Source: CBDCNP01 sp965222425 (GTDB lineage: Bacteria > Acidobacteriota > Vicinamibacteria > Marinacidobacterales > DATDRI01). Taken from it: a stretch of 64,000 bases of DNA. The DNA is taken from contig CBDCTW010000002.1 in the NCBI GenBank assembly GCA_965222425.1, forward strand, positions 1 to 64,000, read 5' to 3'. The notes beneath the pieces are model-generated. The model ran no database searches. It worked only from the letters and a program-made list of their open reading frames with translations, and was not told the origin of the DNA. Positions 9,197 to 17,994 of the stretch are shown here, one piece after another; within the stretch, counting starts at the first letter, position 1; every line of letters starts with the position of its first letter. A program made the translations under genes and the position numbers.

Positions 9197-12046
9197 ATGG
9201 AGCCGGACCGGCTGGTTGTCAAAGGGGCCCGGCAGCACAACCTCAAGAACGTTACCGTCGAGATCCCCAAGAAAAAGCTGGTGGTCTTCACCGGTGTGTC
9301 GGGGTCGGGAAAATCCTCGTTAGCCTTCGACACGCTCTACGCAGAGGGACAGCGGCGCTACGTGGAGTCGCTTTCCAGTTACGCCCGCCAATTCTTGGGC
9401 CAGATGGACAAACCCCTCTACGATACGATCCGCGGGCTTTCGCCGACGATCTCTGTCGATCAGAAATCCTCCGGACACAATCCTCGTTCGACGGTGGGAA
9501 CGATCACCGAGATCTATGACTACCTCCGTGTTTTCTACGCGCGCATCGGCAAGCTTCATTGCCACCGTTGTGGGCGGGCGGTTGCGCAGCAGTCCTCACA
9601 ACAGATCGGGGAGGAGATCCTTGCGTTCGAGCCCGGCACCCGCTTCCAGATTCTGGCCCCCCTCATTTCGGAACGAAAGGGTGAGCACCGGGAAGTACTC
9701 GAACAGGTAGGTCGTAGTGGCTTTACTCGAATTCGTCTCGACGGAAAGTTTCGTTCGCTCGACGAAGTTATCGAGCTGGATAAGAAAAAAAAGCACACTC
9801 TCGAATTAGTGGTAGACCGATTGGTTGCCAAGCCCGAGCCCGGGAGCCGCGTCGACGACTCGGTGGAGACCGCCCTCCGCTACGGCAGCGGGGTTCTGAT
9901 CGTCGCTTTCGTAAAGGATTCGGGCGCGCCAGCCATCGAGGACCGGTTGTTCTCCGAGCACCGTGCTTGCCATTCCTGCGGGCTCAGCTTCCCGGAGCTC
10001 TCGCCACAGCTTTTTTCCTTCAACTCGCCTCAGGGTATGTGCACTGATTGCAACGGGCTGGGGACCAAGGCCGAAATGGATCCCGAGCTCTTGATACCCG
10101 ACGACTCTTTGTCCATCAATCAGGGGGCGCTCAAGCCTTGGGGCATCATCAAGGAGAAGAAAGGTTGGACCGCCAATCTTTTGAGGCGAGTCGCTCGCAA
10201 GCACGGGATCGATCTCGATCGCCCGTGGACCAAGCTTCCGAAAGAGCACAAAGAGATCATCCTCTACGGCTTGGGAAAGAAGAAAGTACAGTTCCGTTGG
10301 AAAGGTGACTCGGGATCGGGTTTGTTTCGAATGCGTTTCGAAGGAATCGTCAACTCGCTATTCCGCCGCTTGAAAGAGACGCAATCGGAAACGGCTCGTA
10401 AGTACTACGCTCGGTACCTTTCCGACAAGTTGTGCTCGAGCTGCGAAGGTACACGGCTACGACCAGAGGCGCGCGCGGTGCGGGTCGCCGGCAAGAGCAT
10501 CACCGAGATCTCGGCAATGACCATCGACGATGCTTATTTATTTGCCACCACCGCCGAACTAGAGGGCACAGACGCGATGATCGGAGCGGAGCTCCTGAAG
10601 GAGATTACGAATCGTCTCCGTTTCCTGCGCGACGTCGGATTGAACTACCTTTCGCTCAACCGTTTAGCCCCAACACTTTCCGGAGGCGAGTCGCAACGAA
10701 TTCGCTTGGCCAGCCAAATAGGTTCCGAGCTCACCGGCGTGATCTATATCTTGGACGAGCCGTCCATCGGACTCCACTCGCGCGACAACGCCAAGCTCAT
10801 TGGAGCGCTTCGTCATCTCAGGGACATCGGTAATAGCGTCATCGTGGTGGAGCACGATCGGGAGACCATCGAGGCGGCCGACTATTTGATCGACTTCGGC
10901 CCAGGGGCCGGGGTTCGGGGTGGGGAGATCGTGGCAACCGGAACCCCCGACGAGGTGCGTCGCAACACGGGCTCCCTCACCGGCCGTTATCTGTCCTGGG
11001 AGCTTTCGATCCCGGTTCCCGAGATCCGACGTCGGCCGGGCCGGCGTTTCGTGGAGGTCAAGGGGGCGCAAGAGAACAACCTTCAGAATATCGACGTGCG
11101 CATCCCCCTCGGGCTGTTGGTTGCCGTGACCGGTGTCTCGGGAGCGGGCAAGAGCACCCTAGTGAACCAGATTCTTTACCCGGCGCTGGCACGAGCCCTC
11201 TATCGCTCAGATGTCCACGTGGGAGAGCACCGGGCGATCCGCGGTCTCGAACATCTGGACAAAGTCATCGATATCGACCAGGCGCCCATCGGTCGCACCC
11301 CACGCTCCAATCCGGCTACCTACACCAAGGTCTTCGACGAGATCCGTAACCTGTTCGCAACCCTGCCCGAGTCTCGAATGCGCGGATATGCGCCCGGTCG
11401 GTTCTCCTTCAACGTGAAGGGCGGCCGCTGCGAGCAGTGTCAAGGAGACGGGGACATCAAAGTCGAGATGCACTTCTTGGCGGATGTCTACGTGCCTTGC
11501 GAGCTTTGCGGCGGAAGGCGTTTCAACGAGGCGACGCTCCAAGTGCGTTACAAGGGGCTTTCGATCGCCGATGTCCTCGATCTCACCGCGGCCGAAGCGG
11601 CCGAGCTCTTCCAGAACTATCCGTCCATTCACCGCATTCTGGGGACCGTCATCGATGTCGGCCTCGGTTACATCCGGCTCGGACAAAGCTCGCCCACGCT
11701 TTCGGGAGGCGAGGCACAACGCGTCAAGCTGTCCCGCGAGCTTGCCAAGCGGTCCACCGGTCGCACGCTCTACATATTGGATGAGCCCACGACCGGCCTC
11801 CATTTCGATGACATCGCCCGCCTACTGCGTGTATTGAATCGCTTGGTCGACGCCGGTAACTCGGTCGTGGTGATCGAGCACAATCTGGATGTGATCAAGA
11901 CCGCCGATTATCTGATCGATCTAGGCCCAGAAGGTGGGGAACGTGGGGGAAGGGTCGTGGCAACCGGAACCCCCGAAGAGGTCGTGCAGGTCTCTACTTC
12001 TTATAGCGGTCAGGTCCTCGCCAAGATCCTCAAAGCGGCTGCCTGA
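9197..12046 (+). CDS. uvrA: Excinuclease ABC subunit A
   Basis: DNA-damage recognition ATPase of nucleotide excision repair, 949 residues. It starts MEPDRLVVKGARQHNLKNV and has two ABC modules: Walker A GVSGSGKSSLAFD and GVSGAGKSTLVNQ, signatures LSGGESQRIRLA and LSGGEAQRVKLS, and Walker B YILDEPSIGLH and YILDEPTTGLH. Zinc-finger Cys pairs are seen in CHRCGRAV, CEQCQGDGD and CELCGGRRF. The frame is open upstream to 8990, but that part overlaps the pseudoprotease gene; the ATG at 9197 matches the family N-terminus. It is probably co-transcribed with the two HtrA-type genes. Confidence 0.97.
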   Translation: MEPDRLVVKGARQHNLKNVTVEIPKKKLVVFTGVSGSGKSSLAFDTLYAEGQRRYVESLSSYARQFLGQMDKPLYDTIRGLSPTISVDQKSSGHNPRSTVGTITEIYDYLRVFYARIGKLHCHRCGRAVAQQSSQQIGEEILAFEPGTRFQILAPLISERKGEHREVLEQVGRSGFTRIRLDGKFRSLDEVIELDKKKKHTLELVVDRLVAKPEPGSRVDDSVETALRYGSGVLIVAFVKDSGAPAIEDRLFSEHRACHSCGLSFPELSPQLFSFNSPQGMCTDCNGLGTKAEMDPELLIPDDSLSINQGALKPWGIIKEKKGWTANLLRRVARKHGIDLDRPWTKLPKEHKEIILYGLGKKKVQFRWKGDSGSGLFRMRFEGIVNSLFRRLKETQSETARKYYARYLSDKLCSSCEGTRLRPEARAVRVAGKSITEISAMTIDDAYLFATTAELEGTDAMIGAELLKEITNRLRFLRDVGLNYLSLNRLAPTLSGGESQRIRLASQIGSELTGVIYILDEPSIGLHSRDNAKLIGALRHLRDIGNSVIVVEHDRETIEAADYLIDFGPGAGVRGGEIVATGTPDEVRRNTGSLTGRYLSWELSIPVPEIRRRPGRRFVEVKGAQENNLQNIDVRIPLGLLVAVTGVSGAGKSTLVNQILYPALARALYRSDVHVGEHRAIRGLEHLDKVIDIDQAPIGRTPRSNPATYTKVFDEIRNLFATLPESRMRGYAPGRFSFNVKGGRCEQCQGDGDIKVEMHFLADVYVPCELCGGRRFNEATLQVRYKGLSIADVLDLTAAEAAELFQNYPSIHRILGTVIDVGLGYIRLGQSSPTLSGGEAQRVKLSRELAKRSTGRTLYILDEPTTGLHFDDIARLLRVLNRLVDAGNSVVVIEHNLDVIKTADYLIDLGPEGGERGGRVVATGTPEEVVQVSTSYSGQVLAKILKAAA

Positions 12047-12075
12047 TACACCGCCAACCCACAAATACGGTCTCC

Positions 12076-12104
12076 TTGACCCATCCATCCGGAGTTGAGA
12101 GAAT
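12076..12104 (+). promoter_or_regulatory. Possible sigma70-type promoter upstream of the rhomboid gene
   Basis: TTGACC (12076-12081) and GAGAAT (12099-12104) are separated by 17 nt in the 74-nt gap after uvrA. The -10 box is weak, so this is a candidate only. Confidence 0.4.
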
Positions 12105-12120
12105 TCGAGCGAGGTAACAA

Positions 12121-12873
12121 ATGGGACGTCCCTATCGCGGAGGAACCGCCAGCTGGTCTTTCGGAGGACCACTGACGACCGGCGTCAAATACTTACTTCT
12201 CGCGAATATCGGCATCTATGTGCTGCAACTTATTTTCGCGCCTACTTTCACCAATTGGTTCCGTCTCGACCCCTCGCAGGTTATAGGTGGGTTCCAGGTT
12301 TGGCGACTATTCACCTACGTGTTTCTTCACGATCCCAACGGCCTTTTCCACATTCTCATCAACATGCTCATCTTGTTCATGTTTGGCGGTGAGATGGAAA
12401 GGCTCTGGGGAACGCGCTTTTTCCTTCGCTATTACTTCATTTGCGGCGCAGGCGGTGGACTCTTTGCGCTAGCGGCAGGCTACCCGGTGATCGGCGCTTC
12501 GGGGGCGATTTACGGGCTCCTGGTCGCTTTCGCGATGTACTTTCCAACCCGCGTCGTGTACATGAATATCTTCTTCATCTTCTTTCTCCCTATCCAGGCG
12601 AAATATTTCGTGATCATCATGGGGCTGATCAGCTTCTTTTCCTCGTTCTTGGGAGGGCAGGGTGTCTCACACCTTGCTCATCTTGGCGGAATCGTCGCCG
12701 GTTACCTCTACCTTCGCTGGGGCGGTGTAAGGAGTGGAAGCGGAATCGGAAAAGAAAGAGTCGGCGGATTTATCCAAGATTCCTACCGTCGTTGGCGGAT
12801 GAAGAGGCTGCGCAAGAAATTCGAGCAGTATTACGAAAAGCGCGGCGGCGGTGGTGGACCCACCATCCACTAG
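12121..12873 (+). CDS. Rhomboid-family intramembrane serine protease
   Basis: 250-residue polytopic protein with six or so membrane segments. It has the rhomboid catalytic dyad, S127 in GASGAIYG and H187 in SHLAHLGG, and the HxxxN motif in HILINML (H77, N81) that forms the oxyanion hole. The C-terminal 50 residues are basic and cytoplasmic, ending in a glycine run. An SD-like GAGG lies just upstream of the ATG. Substrates cannot be told from the sequence. Confidence 0.92.
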   Translation: MGRPYRGGTASWSFGGPLTTGVKYLLLANIGIYVLQLIFAPTFTNWFRLDPSQVIGGFQVWRLFTYVFLHDPNGLFHILINMLILFMFGGEMERLWGTRFFLRYYFICGAGGGLFALAAGYPVIGASGAIYGLLVAFAMYFPTRVVYMNIFFIFFLPIQAKYFVIIMGLISFFSSFLGGQGVSHLAHLGGIVAGYLYLRWGGVRSGSGIGKERVGGFIQDSYRRWRMKRLRKKFEQYYEKRGGGGGPTIH

Positions 12874-12879
12874 AACGAA

Positions 12880-12966
12880 GAAAATCTAGACAGGATGACA
12901 GGATAGAGGGGCAAGACCCCTTTTCCAATATCCCGTAAATCCTGTTAATCCTGTCTAATTTTTTCT
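12880..12966. repeat. Intergenic ACAGGAT inverted-repeat element (possible bidirectional terminator)
   Basis: The gap between the convergent rhomboid and bshB1 genes holds two arms: AGACAGGATGACAGGAT (about 12888-12904) and ATCCTGTTAATCCTGTCTAA (12939-12958), flanked by A-rich and T-rich tracts. They can pair into an imperfect hairpin with a loop of about 34 nt. CAGGAT-unit palindromes of this kind are known between genes in many environmental bacteria. A terminator role in both directions is inferred. Confidence 0.6.
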
Positions 12967-12983
12967 CTTTCTTCGGCAGGGAG

Positions 12984-13709
12984 TTAAGCGAAGCGCGTGG
13001 CCGGTTGATCGAAAAACCCCATCAGGTCGTCTATCTTCATCGTTTCGCGCACGAAGAAAGCCTCCCCGAGCTTCACGTCGATAAGAGAACCGAAGTAGCG
13101 ATGGATTCCCTCCATTCGCGCCAGGAAGTCCGGATGGCTGATGAACGTTTTGGGCTCGCGCGAGCTCGGATCGTGGAACTGGGAGCGGTACGCCTCGATC
13201 GCGCTTAGCTTCTTCTCGTAATAGTCGCTTACGTCGACCACGAACGAAGGCGCGACGCGGTGAGGAAGGAAATAGTAGAGCACGCGGTTGGGGCGGTGCG
13301 GCTCACCGCCAGCCTCGAGCTTGGTGAGTCCTGCCAGGTACGTGGCTTCCGCGACTAGCCGGCCGGAGACGGCGTGATCGGGGTGGTTGCTTTCCCAATA
13401 GTTGGTGATGACCAAGCGCGGTTTGAGCTCACGAATCGCTTCCGCGACCGCGATCTTGCTTGGCCAATCTGCGGCCAACCGGCCGTCGCCCAAATCGAGA
13501 CCACGGCGGCTCGCAACACCTAATATTTTCGCCGCCTCCTCGGCCTCGGTCTCTCTCTCCTCTCGGGTGCCCCGGGTGCCCATCTCACCGGCGGTGAGAT
13601 CGATAATAGCGGTGTGATGTCCCTGGGCGGCCAGGCGTAGTAGCGTCCCGCCCACAAACAGCTCGACATCATCCGGATGGGGGCCGAAAGCGAGTACATC
13701 GACGGTCAT
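12984..13709 (-). CDS. bshB1: Bacillithiol biosynthesis deacetylase BshB1 (PIG-L family)
   Basis: Zinc-dependent deacetylase expected to act on N-acetylglucosaminyl-malate in bacillithiol synthesis. The 241-residue protein starts MTVDVLAFGPHPDDVELFVG; H11, D13 and D14 are metal and catalytic residues, and the third His is in NHPDHAVSG. IDLTAGEMGTRGTREERETE and the C-terminal VKLGEAFFV match BshB1 better than other PIG-L members. It could instead act on another N-acetylglucosamine conjugate. bshA and bshC are not in the window. Confidence 0.85.
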   Translation of the reverse strand: MTVDVLAFGPHPDDVELFVGGTLLRLAAQGHHTAIIDLTAGEMGTRGTREERETEAEEAAKILGVASRRGLDLGDGRLAADWPSKIAVAEAIRELKPRLVITNYWESNHPDHAVSGRLVAEATYLAGLTKLEAGGEPHRPNRVLYYFLPHRVAPSFVVDVSDYYEKKLSAIEAYRSQFHDPSSREPKTFISHPDFLARMEGIHRYFGSLIDVKLGEAFFVRETMKIDDLMGFFDQPATRFA

Positions 13710-13722
13710 TCGAACCTCGAGG

Positions 13723-15627
13723 TCAGTCGATCGTCAGCTCGATCTCGGTTGCGGCTCGTCGCCCTAGACTAGGGCTCGCGACGCGTAGCACTACCCGGTA
13801 AGACCCCCTTGGCAGGTCCGAGGTTGGCAGCCTCAGCAGCACCGGGAAACCGGCATCCCCGAACCCGGAAAGTTGGAGTGACGATGCGTGCCTGCCAGAG
13901 CTCAATTCTCGATCTCCCTGGGAAATTACGTAAGTGAGTTTGGTGTCGTCCTCCGCCGCGGTGGCACCCTCGCCTGGAAAAACCCGGAAGAAAAGGAAGG
14001 CGTCCTCGCCCCGATTCAGGTTTGGCGTGGGTCGAATCTCGACCGACTGTGCGTCTCCCGAAGCACCAACTTTAGGCGGAAACACGGGAACGATGCTCGA
14101 GAAACCGAAACGTTTGCCGAATCCCTCAGGAACCTCGATAGCTGTGGAAGCTTGATAAACTTGTTTCCCGGAAGCTTCGACAGTGAGCTGTAGCAGGTAG
14201 AGGCCAGGGGCTAGTCGAGGCCTTTGAACCACGAAAAAATTGCGCGGGTCGACTTCGTCAGTGAACTCGGCCACCGTCCGCGCTTCGTCGGTGATCGTCA
14301 GTTTGAGTGTCCGCGTCGCCACTCCATCTTCCGAGGTCAGCATATCCAGCGGGAGGGCGACGGTGATCGGGACCTCGACTAGATCACCTGCAGGGAAGAG
14401 ATACGTTGTGATCTCGACTTGTTGTGGGGGCGCGGGGCCATGGGGAAGCTCGCTTATCTCCTTGCTGGGCTCGGGGGTGGGAGCGGGCGTCGGCTCCGTT
14501 GCACTTGCCCGCGCGGGAGGAGGGGTCGGCTTCTCTGGAACTGCCTCCGCATCTACCGGTGCCGGTGCCTTTTTTGCGAAATAGCCGCGTCGCGCCACGA
14601 CCTCTGCGTTCGGCCGGTCGACCTTCACCTGGATGCTGCGATACTTTCCATCGTAGTTCGTGTTGGTGGAAGTGTAAACGAGTTGATAGTACCGGCTGTT
14701 CTCGATGCCTATCTTTCGAAGTACCGGCTCGAACGTGTTGAGGTTGTAGTAGTATCTACCTCCGGTCTCGTTAGCGAGGGGGAAGAGCCCACCCATGCTA
14801 AACGCGTCCGCAGACGAGATCGGCGTCGCACTACTGGCGGGACCGAATCCCCTGACTCCGTTGATGTCAATCGAGTAGATGGTGGTGTTCGATTGGTTGA
14901 AGGCGTCGACGGTATCTTCGAGATAAGTGATTAGATTCTGAGTTCGCCCAAGCTCCGGTGACATGAAAATGACGATCTTGCGTCCGGGGAATTGTCCAAG
15001 GCCCTGTCCCAAACTCTCGAGTGTGTCGTACACATTGCGTGTGCCAAGATCGCTGCCCGTGCCTCGGTAGAGGTCGGCTTCCAAGAGGGAGATCTTACGG
15101 ATCGTCTGGAGCGTCTCTTCTTTCGAGTCTTTGAACTGTTGGAGGACCTTCGTCGAAAGGCCCATGTCGAGGACGAGAGCCTCGTCCCCATCGGTCATGG
15201 ATTCCACGACAAAGTTTTCCATGGCCAACTTGGCTCTTCTTATGAACCGCGTGCGGGCGTTCTGGCGGTTGATGATAAAGATGAACCGACGGGGGAAGGC
15301 GTTTACGACCGCTCCCGGCTCGGGGGTGGTGGGCTCGCCCTGCGGGGCCGCGCGGCCGACGTATGAGCTCCAATCGATGATGTCGAAATTTTCGATCTCC
15401 TGAAGCGCGCCGTCTTCTAGAACCCGAAAATCCTCTCGCCTAAGGCCGGCCATCGGTCGTCCCTGCTCATCCAGGACCAACACGTCCACCAAGACCGCTG
15501 CGACCTCGGTTCGAAATCGCGGCGGCGCCTGCGGTGTTTGCTCTTGCTCTTGAAACGACGAGGCCAGACTGGTCAACACGACCGCCGCTACGACCATGAG
15601 TAGGGTGCATACGCGAGAGCTAAGCAT
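13723..15627 (-). CDS. Secreted VWFA-related protein of the acidobacterial type
   Basis: 634-residue exported protein. An N-terminal signal peptide (about 1-23) is followed by the region LVDVLVLDEQGRPMAGLRREDF, split here as VLVDVLVLDEQGRP and MAGLRREDFRVLEDG, and a von Willebrand A-like domain (about 105-310) with FIFIINRQN and GRKIVIFMSPELGR. A Pro/Ala/Glu-rich linker (about 345-400) leads to a beta-rich C-terminal part. This arrangement is that of the VWFA-related family abundant in Acidobacteriota. The MIDAS DxSxS motif is not clearly kept. An SD AAGGAG lies 7 nt before the start. Function is unknown; surface adhesion or complex assembly is possible. Confidence 0.85.
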   Translation of the reverse strand: MLSSRVCTLLMVVAAVVLTSLASSFQEQEQTPQAPPRFRTEVAAVLVDVLVLDEQGRPMAGLRREDFRVLEDGALQEIENFDIIDWSSYVGRAAPQGEPTTPEPGAVVNAFPRRFIFIINRQNARTRFIRRAKLAMENFVVESMTDGDEALVLDMGLSTKVLQQFKDSKEETLQTIRKISLLEADLYRGTGSDLGTRNVYDTLESLGQGLGQFPGRKIVIFMSPELGRTQNLITYLEDTVDAFNQSNTTIYSIDINGVRGFGPASSATPISSADAFSMGGLFPLANETGGRYYYNLNTFEPVLRKIGIENSRYYQLVYTSTNTNYDGKYRSIQVKVDRPNAEVVARRGYFAKKAPAPVDAEAVPEKPTPPPARASATEPTPAPTPEPSKEISELPHGPAPPQQVEITTYLFPAGDLVEVPITVALPLDMLTSEDGVATRTLKLTITDEARTVAEFTDEVDPRNFFVVQRPRLAPGLYLLQLTVEASGKQVYQASTAIEVPEGFGKRFGFSSIVPVFPPKVGASGDAQSVEIRPTPNLNRGEDAFLFFRVFPGEGATAAEDDTKLTYVISQGDRELSSGRHASSLQLSGFGDAGFPVLLRLPTSDLPRGSYRVVLRVASPSLGRRAATEIELTID

Positions 15628-15751
15628 CGGTACTCCTTGCAGGAGCGTGGGATGTGGTCGCCGGCATCAAACCCAAGCGCATTATAGAGACGCCGCCGGT
15701 GCGCCACAAGCCAACGGTGCTGCACGGAGGACGCACGCTATTCGCTCGCGA

Positions 15752-16771
15752 TCACGTGACTTCGGCCATGGTGCGCAAAGTGGTCGGGTCACTAGTAGTG
15801 CAGATCAAAGTCGTCACCCCGGCCTCCTTCCATGCCGACAACCTCTCCGCCAAGCGGGAACGGGATCCGCAAAGCGTCACCTCGTCGACGAGCTCGTTAG
15901 GGACGGCAGCAATAGCCTCCGCTTTCTTTCCACTTAGATAGAGCTCCTGTATTTTGGTGACCGCCTCTTCGTAGCCATAGCGACACGCGAGGTCGAAATA
16001 GAAGTTGCGTCCTTTGGCTCCCATTCCGCCGAAATATAGCGCCAACGTCGGCTTGTGAGAGTCCCAGCAACTGGCCAGGTCGTCGCCGAGAGTAATGCCC
16101 ACCATAGGGGCGATATCGAAAGGTTGGTCCTTCCGATCAGCTGGGCGCTTGAGCCTTCCGGCGTCGAGATACTTTTCGAAGACTTCTCGGTGAAACGGTG
16201 AGAAGAAAATCGGCAACCATCCGTTTGCCACTTCCGCCGCAAGCGCTACATTTTGTGGACCGATCGCCGCCAGGTAGATCGGTATCTCGGCGCGGGTGGG
16301 ACGGAGCATCATTTTTAACGCTTTGCCGAGCCCAGTGCCGCCGGGCAGTGGGATTTTGTAGTGACCGCCCTGATGCTCGAGAGGCGCTTCGCGTTTCAAG
16401 ATGGCGCGAACGATCTCAATGTACTCCCTCGTGCGACCGAGGGGTTTGCCGTATGGCACGCCGTGCCATCCCTCTACTACCTGGGGCCCGGACATCCCGA
16501 GTCCGAGCAAGAACCGGCCGCCGCTCAAACCATCGATGGTGGCGGCGGTCATGGCAGTCATGGCCGGTGTGCGTGCCGGCATCTGGAGAATCGCGGAGCC
16601 CAGCGCGATGCGCTCGGTTCGCGCCCCCACCCACGCCAAAACGCTTACCGCGTCGGAGCCCCAGGCTTCTGCCGCCCACACCGAGTGATAACCGAGGCGC
16701 TCCGCTTCCAGCGCAAGCGGGACCGGATCTTGGATAGATATTTGGAATCCAAGGTTGAGACCGAGACGCAT
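15752..16771 (-). CDS. LLM-class (luciferase-like) flavin/F420-dependent oxidoreductase
   Basis: 339-residue TIM-barrel enzyme of the bacterial luciferase superfamily. MRLGLNLGFQI, SVWAAEAWGSDAVSVLAW, RIALGSAILQMPARTPAMTA, and GRFLLGLGMSGPQVVEGWHG match F420-dependent LLM oxidoreductases of actinobacterial type. The cofactor (F420 or FMN) cannot be decided here. The gene starts 3 nt after the nth stop, so it is probably in one operon with nth and the Rieske gene. Substrate unknown. Confidence 0.85.
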   Translation of the reverse strand: MRLGLNLGFQISIQDPVPLALEAERLGYHSVWAAEAWGSDAVSVLAWVGARTERIALGSAILQMPARTPAMTAMTAATIDGLSGGRFLLGLGMSGPQVVEGWHGVPYGKPLGRTREYIEIVRAILKREAPLEHQGGHYKIPLPGGTGLGKALKMMLRPTRAEIPIYLAAIGPQNVALAAEVANGWLPIFFSPFHREVFEKYLDAGRLKRPADRKDQPFDIAPMVGITLGDDLASCWDSHKPTLALYFGGMGAKGRNFYFDLACRYGYEEAVTKIQELYLSGKKAEAIAAVPNELVDEVTLCGSRSRLAERLSAWKEAGVTTLICTTSDPTTLRTMAEVT

Positions 16772-16774
16772 TTG

Positions 16775-17503
16775 TCAGCGCCTGCCGCTTTGGATGCGAG
16801 CGCGAAGTGACCGATGGGGTCCCGAACCTTGCTGGAGGCTCTTCGTCGTCTTCACCCCGATTCGCGGGCACAGCGCTTCTACCACGCACGCTTCACACTT
16901 GGGCTTGCGCGCGAAACAAGTGGTGCGTCCGTGGAGAATCAGTCGATTGCCCACGTTGACCCAGATTTTCTTAGGAAAGAGGGCCATCAGATCGTTCTCT
17001 ACTTGGACGGGGTTCTTTCCCTTCGAAAACCCCATGCGATGGGAGAGTCGAAAGACGTGAGTGTCTACGACGACGCCGGCTGCTTTCCCGAAGCCGTTTC
17101 CCATCACGACGTTCGCCGTCTTTCGAGCCACACCCGGGAGACTGAGCAGCTCGTCCATTGTCTCGGGCACCCGACCTCCGAAGTCGTCAGTAATCTTTTG
17201 GGAGGCTCCTTGGATCGACTGCGCTTTGTTGCGGTAGAACCCGGTGGAGCGGATGAGCTCCTCCAACTCGTCCCGATTCGCATCGGCGAGATCGGATGGC
17301 TCGGGAAAACGAGCGAACAAGGAGGGCGTTACTTTGTTGACCCGCTCATCCGTGCATTGAGCGGACAGAATGGTTGCGACCAACAGTTCGAACGGAGACC
17401 GGTGATCGAGGGCGGTTCCAGCTCTAGGAAATTCCTTGCCGAGCTTGCCGACGATCTTGCTGGCGCGCTTCCTGCGCCCTTCCTTGGATTCACGGAGTGG
17501 CAA
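16775..17503 (-). CDS. nth: Endonuclease III (DNA glycosylase/AP lyase)
   Basis: Base-excision repair enzyme. It has the helix-hairpin-helix LPGVARKTANVV with catalytic K128, the catalytic Asp in VVDTHVFRLSHR, and the four-Cys [4Fe-4S] loop CFARKPKCEACVVEALC (C-x6-C-x2-C-x5-C). The start is uncertain: no ATG lies after the Rieske gene, and TTG at 17503 gives 242 residues with an N-terminus aligned to known Nth. The C-terminal 30 residues extend beyond the cluster and are basic. Confidence 0.93.
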   Translation of the reverse strand: MPLRESKEGRRKRASKIVGKLGKEFPRAGTALDHRSPFELLVATILSAQCTDERVNKVTPSLFARFPEPSDLADANRDELEELIRSTGFYRNKAQSIQGASQKITDDFGGRVPETMDELLSLPGVARKTANVVMGNGFGKAAGVVVDTHVFRLSHRMGFSKGKNPVQVENDLMALFPKKIWVNVGNRLILHGRTTCFARKPKCEACVVEALCPRIGVKTTKSLQQGSGPHRSLRARIQSGRR

Positions 17504-17586
17504 CTTCGGGTCTTTCTGGCAGGCTGTCAGGGTGGTCGGCAATGGCTCGACAACGTCGACCTGGCTCGACCTAGCTGACCTTGCTT

Positions 17587-17895
17587 TCAGGCAACCTCGA
17601 CCATCACGTCGTCCCCTTCGACCTTGACGGGATAGCAGGTGACACCCATGGCGGGGTTGACGGTGCTCTTTCCCGTCGTGACGTCCCATTGCCAGCCATG
17701 CCACGGACAAGTGAGAGTCGTGGTTTCCATAGAGCCTTCTCCCAGTGGTCCGCCCTGGTGGAGACAGGTATTGTCGATCGCGTAAAAAGTACCGTTCACG
17801 TTGCACAATGCGATGGATTTTCCGCCGGCATCGGCAACCTTGCATTGGCCCGGGGCCAGATCGCTGGTCGAGGCTACTTTGACGAATTCGGCCAT
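17587..17895 (-). CDS. Rieske-type [2Fe-2S] ferredoxin
   Basis: 102-residue soluble protein. The cluster ligands are C44 and H46 in NTCLHQGG and C63 and H66 in LTCPWHGWQWD, the standard Rieske pair of motifs. There is no signal peptide or membrane anchor, so it is a cytoplasmic electron carrier of the NirD or dioxygenase-ferredoxin kind. It lies upstream of nth on the same strand, 83 nt away. Confidence 0.92.
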   Translation of the reverse strand: MAEFVKVASTSDLAPGQCKVADAGGKSIALCNVNGTFYAIDNTCLHQGGPLGEGSMETTTLTCPWHGWQWDVTTGKSTVNPAMGVTCYPVKVEGDDVMVEVA

Positions 17896-17994
17896 TCTTC
17901 TCTACCTCCCTTACGTTTCGATCTCACGTTGGCTGGGTGCATCTTAGGCAAATGCATGCGAGGAGATCAATAGACCGGGGTCGAGCAAAGGCGG

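Noticed and set aside
15654..15941. Plus-strand ORF MVAGIKPKRIIETPP opposite the LLM oxidoreductase
   Set aside because: Most of it is antisense to the conserved C-terminus of the LLM gene, and no homology is apparent.
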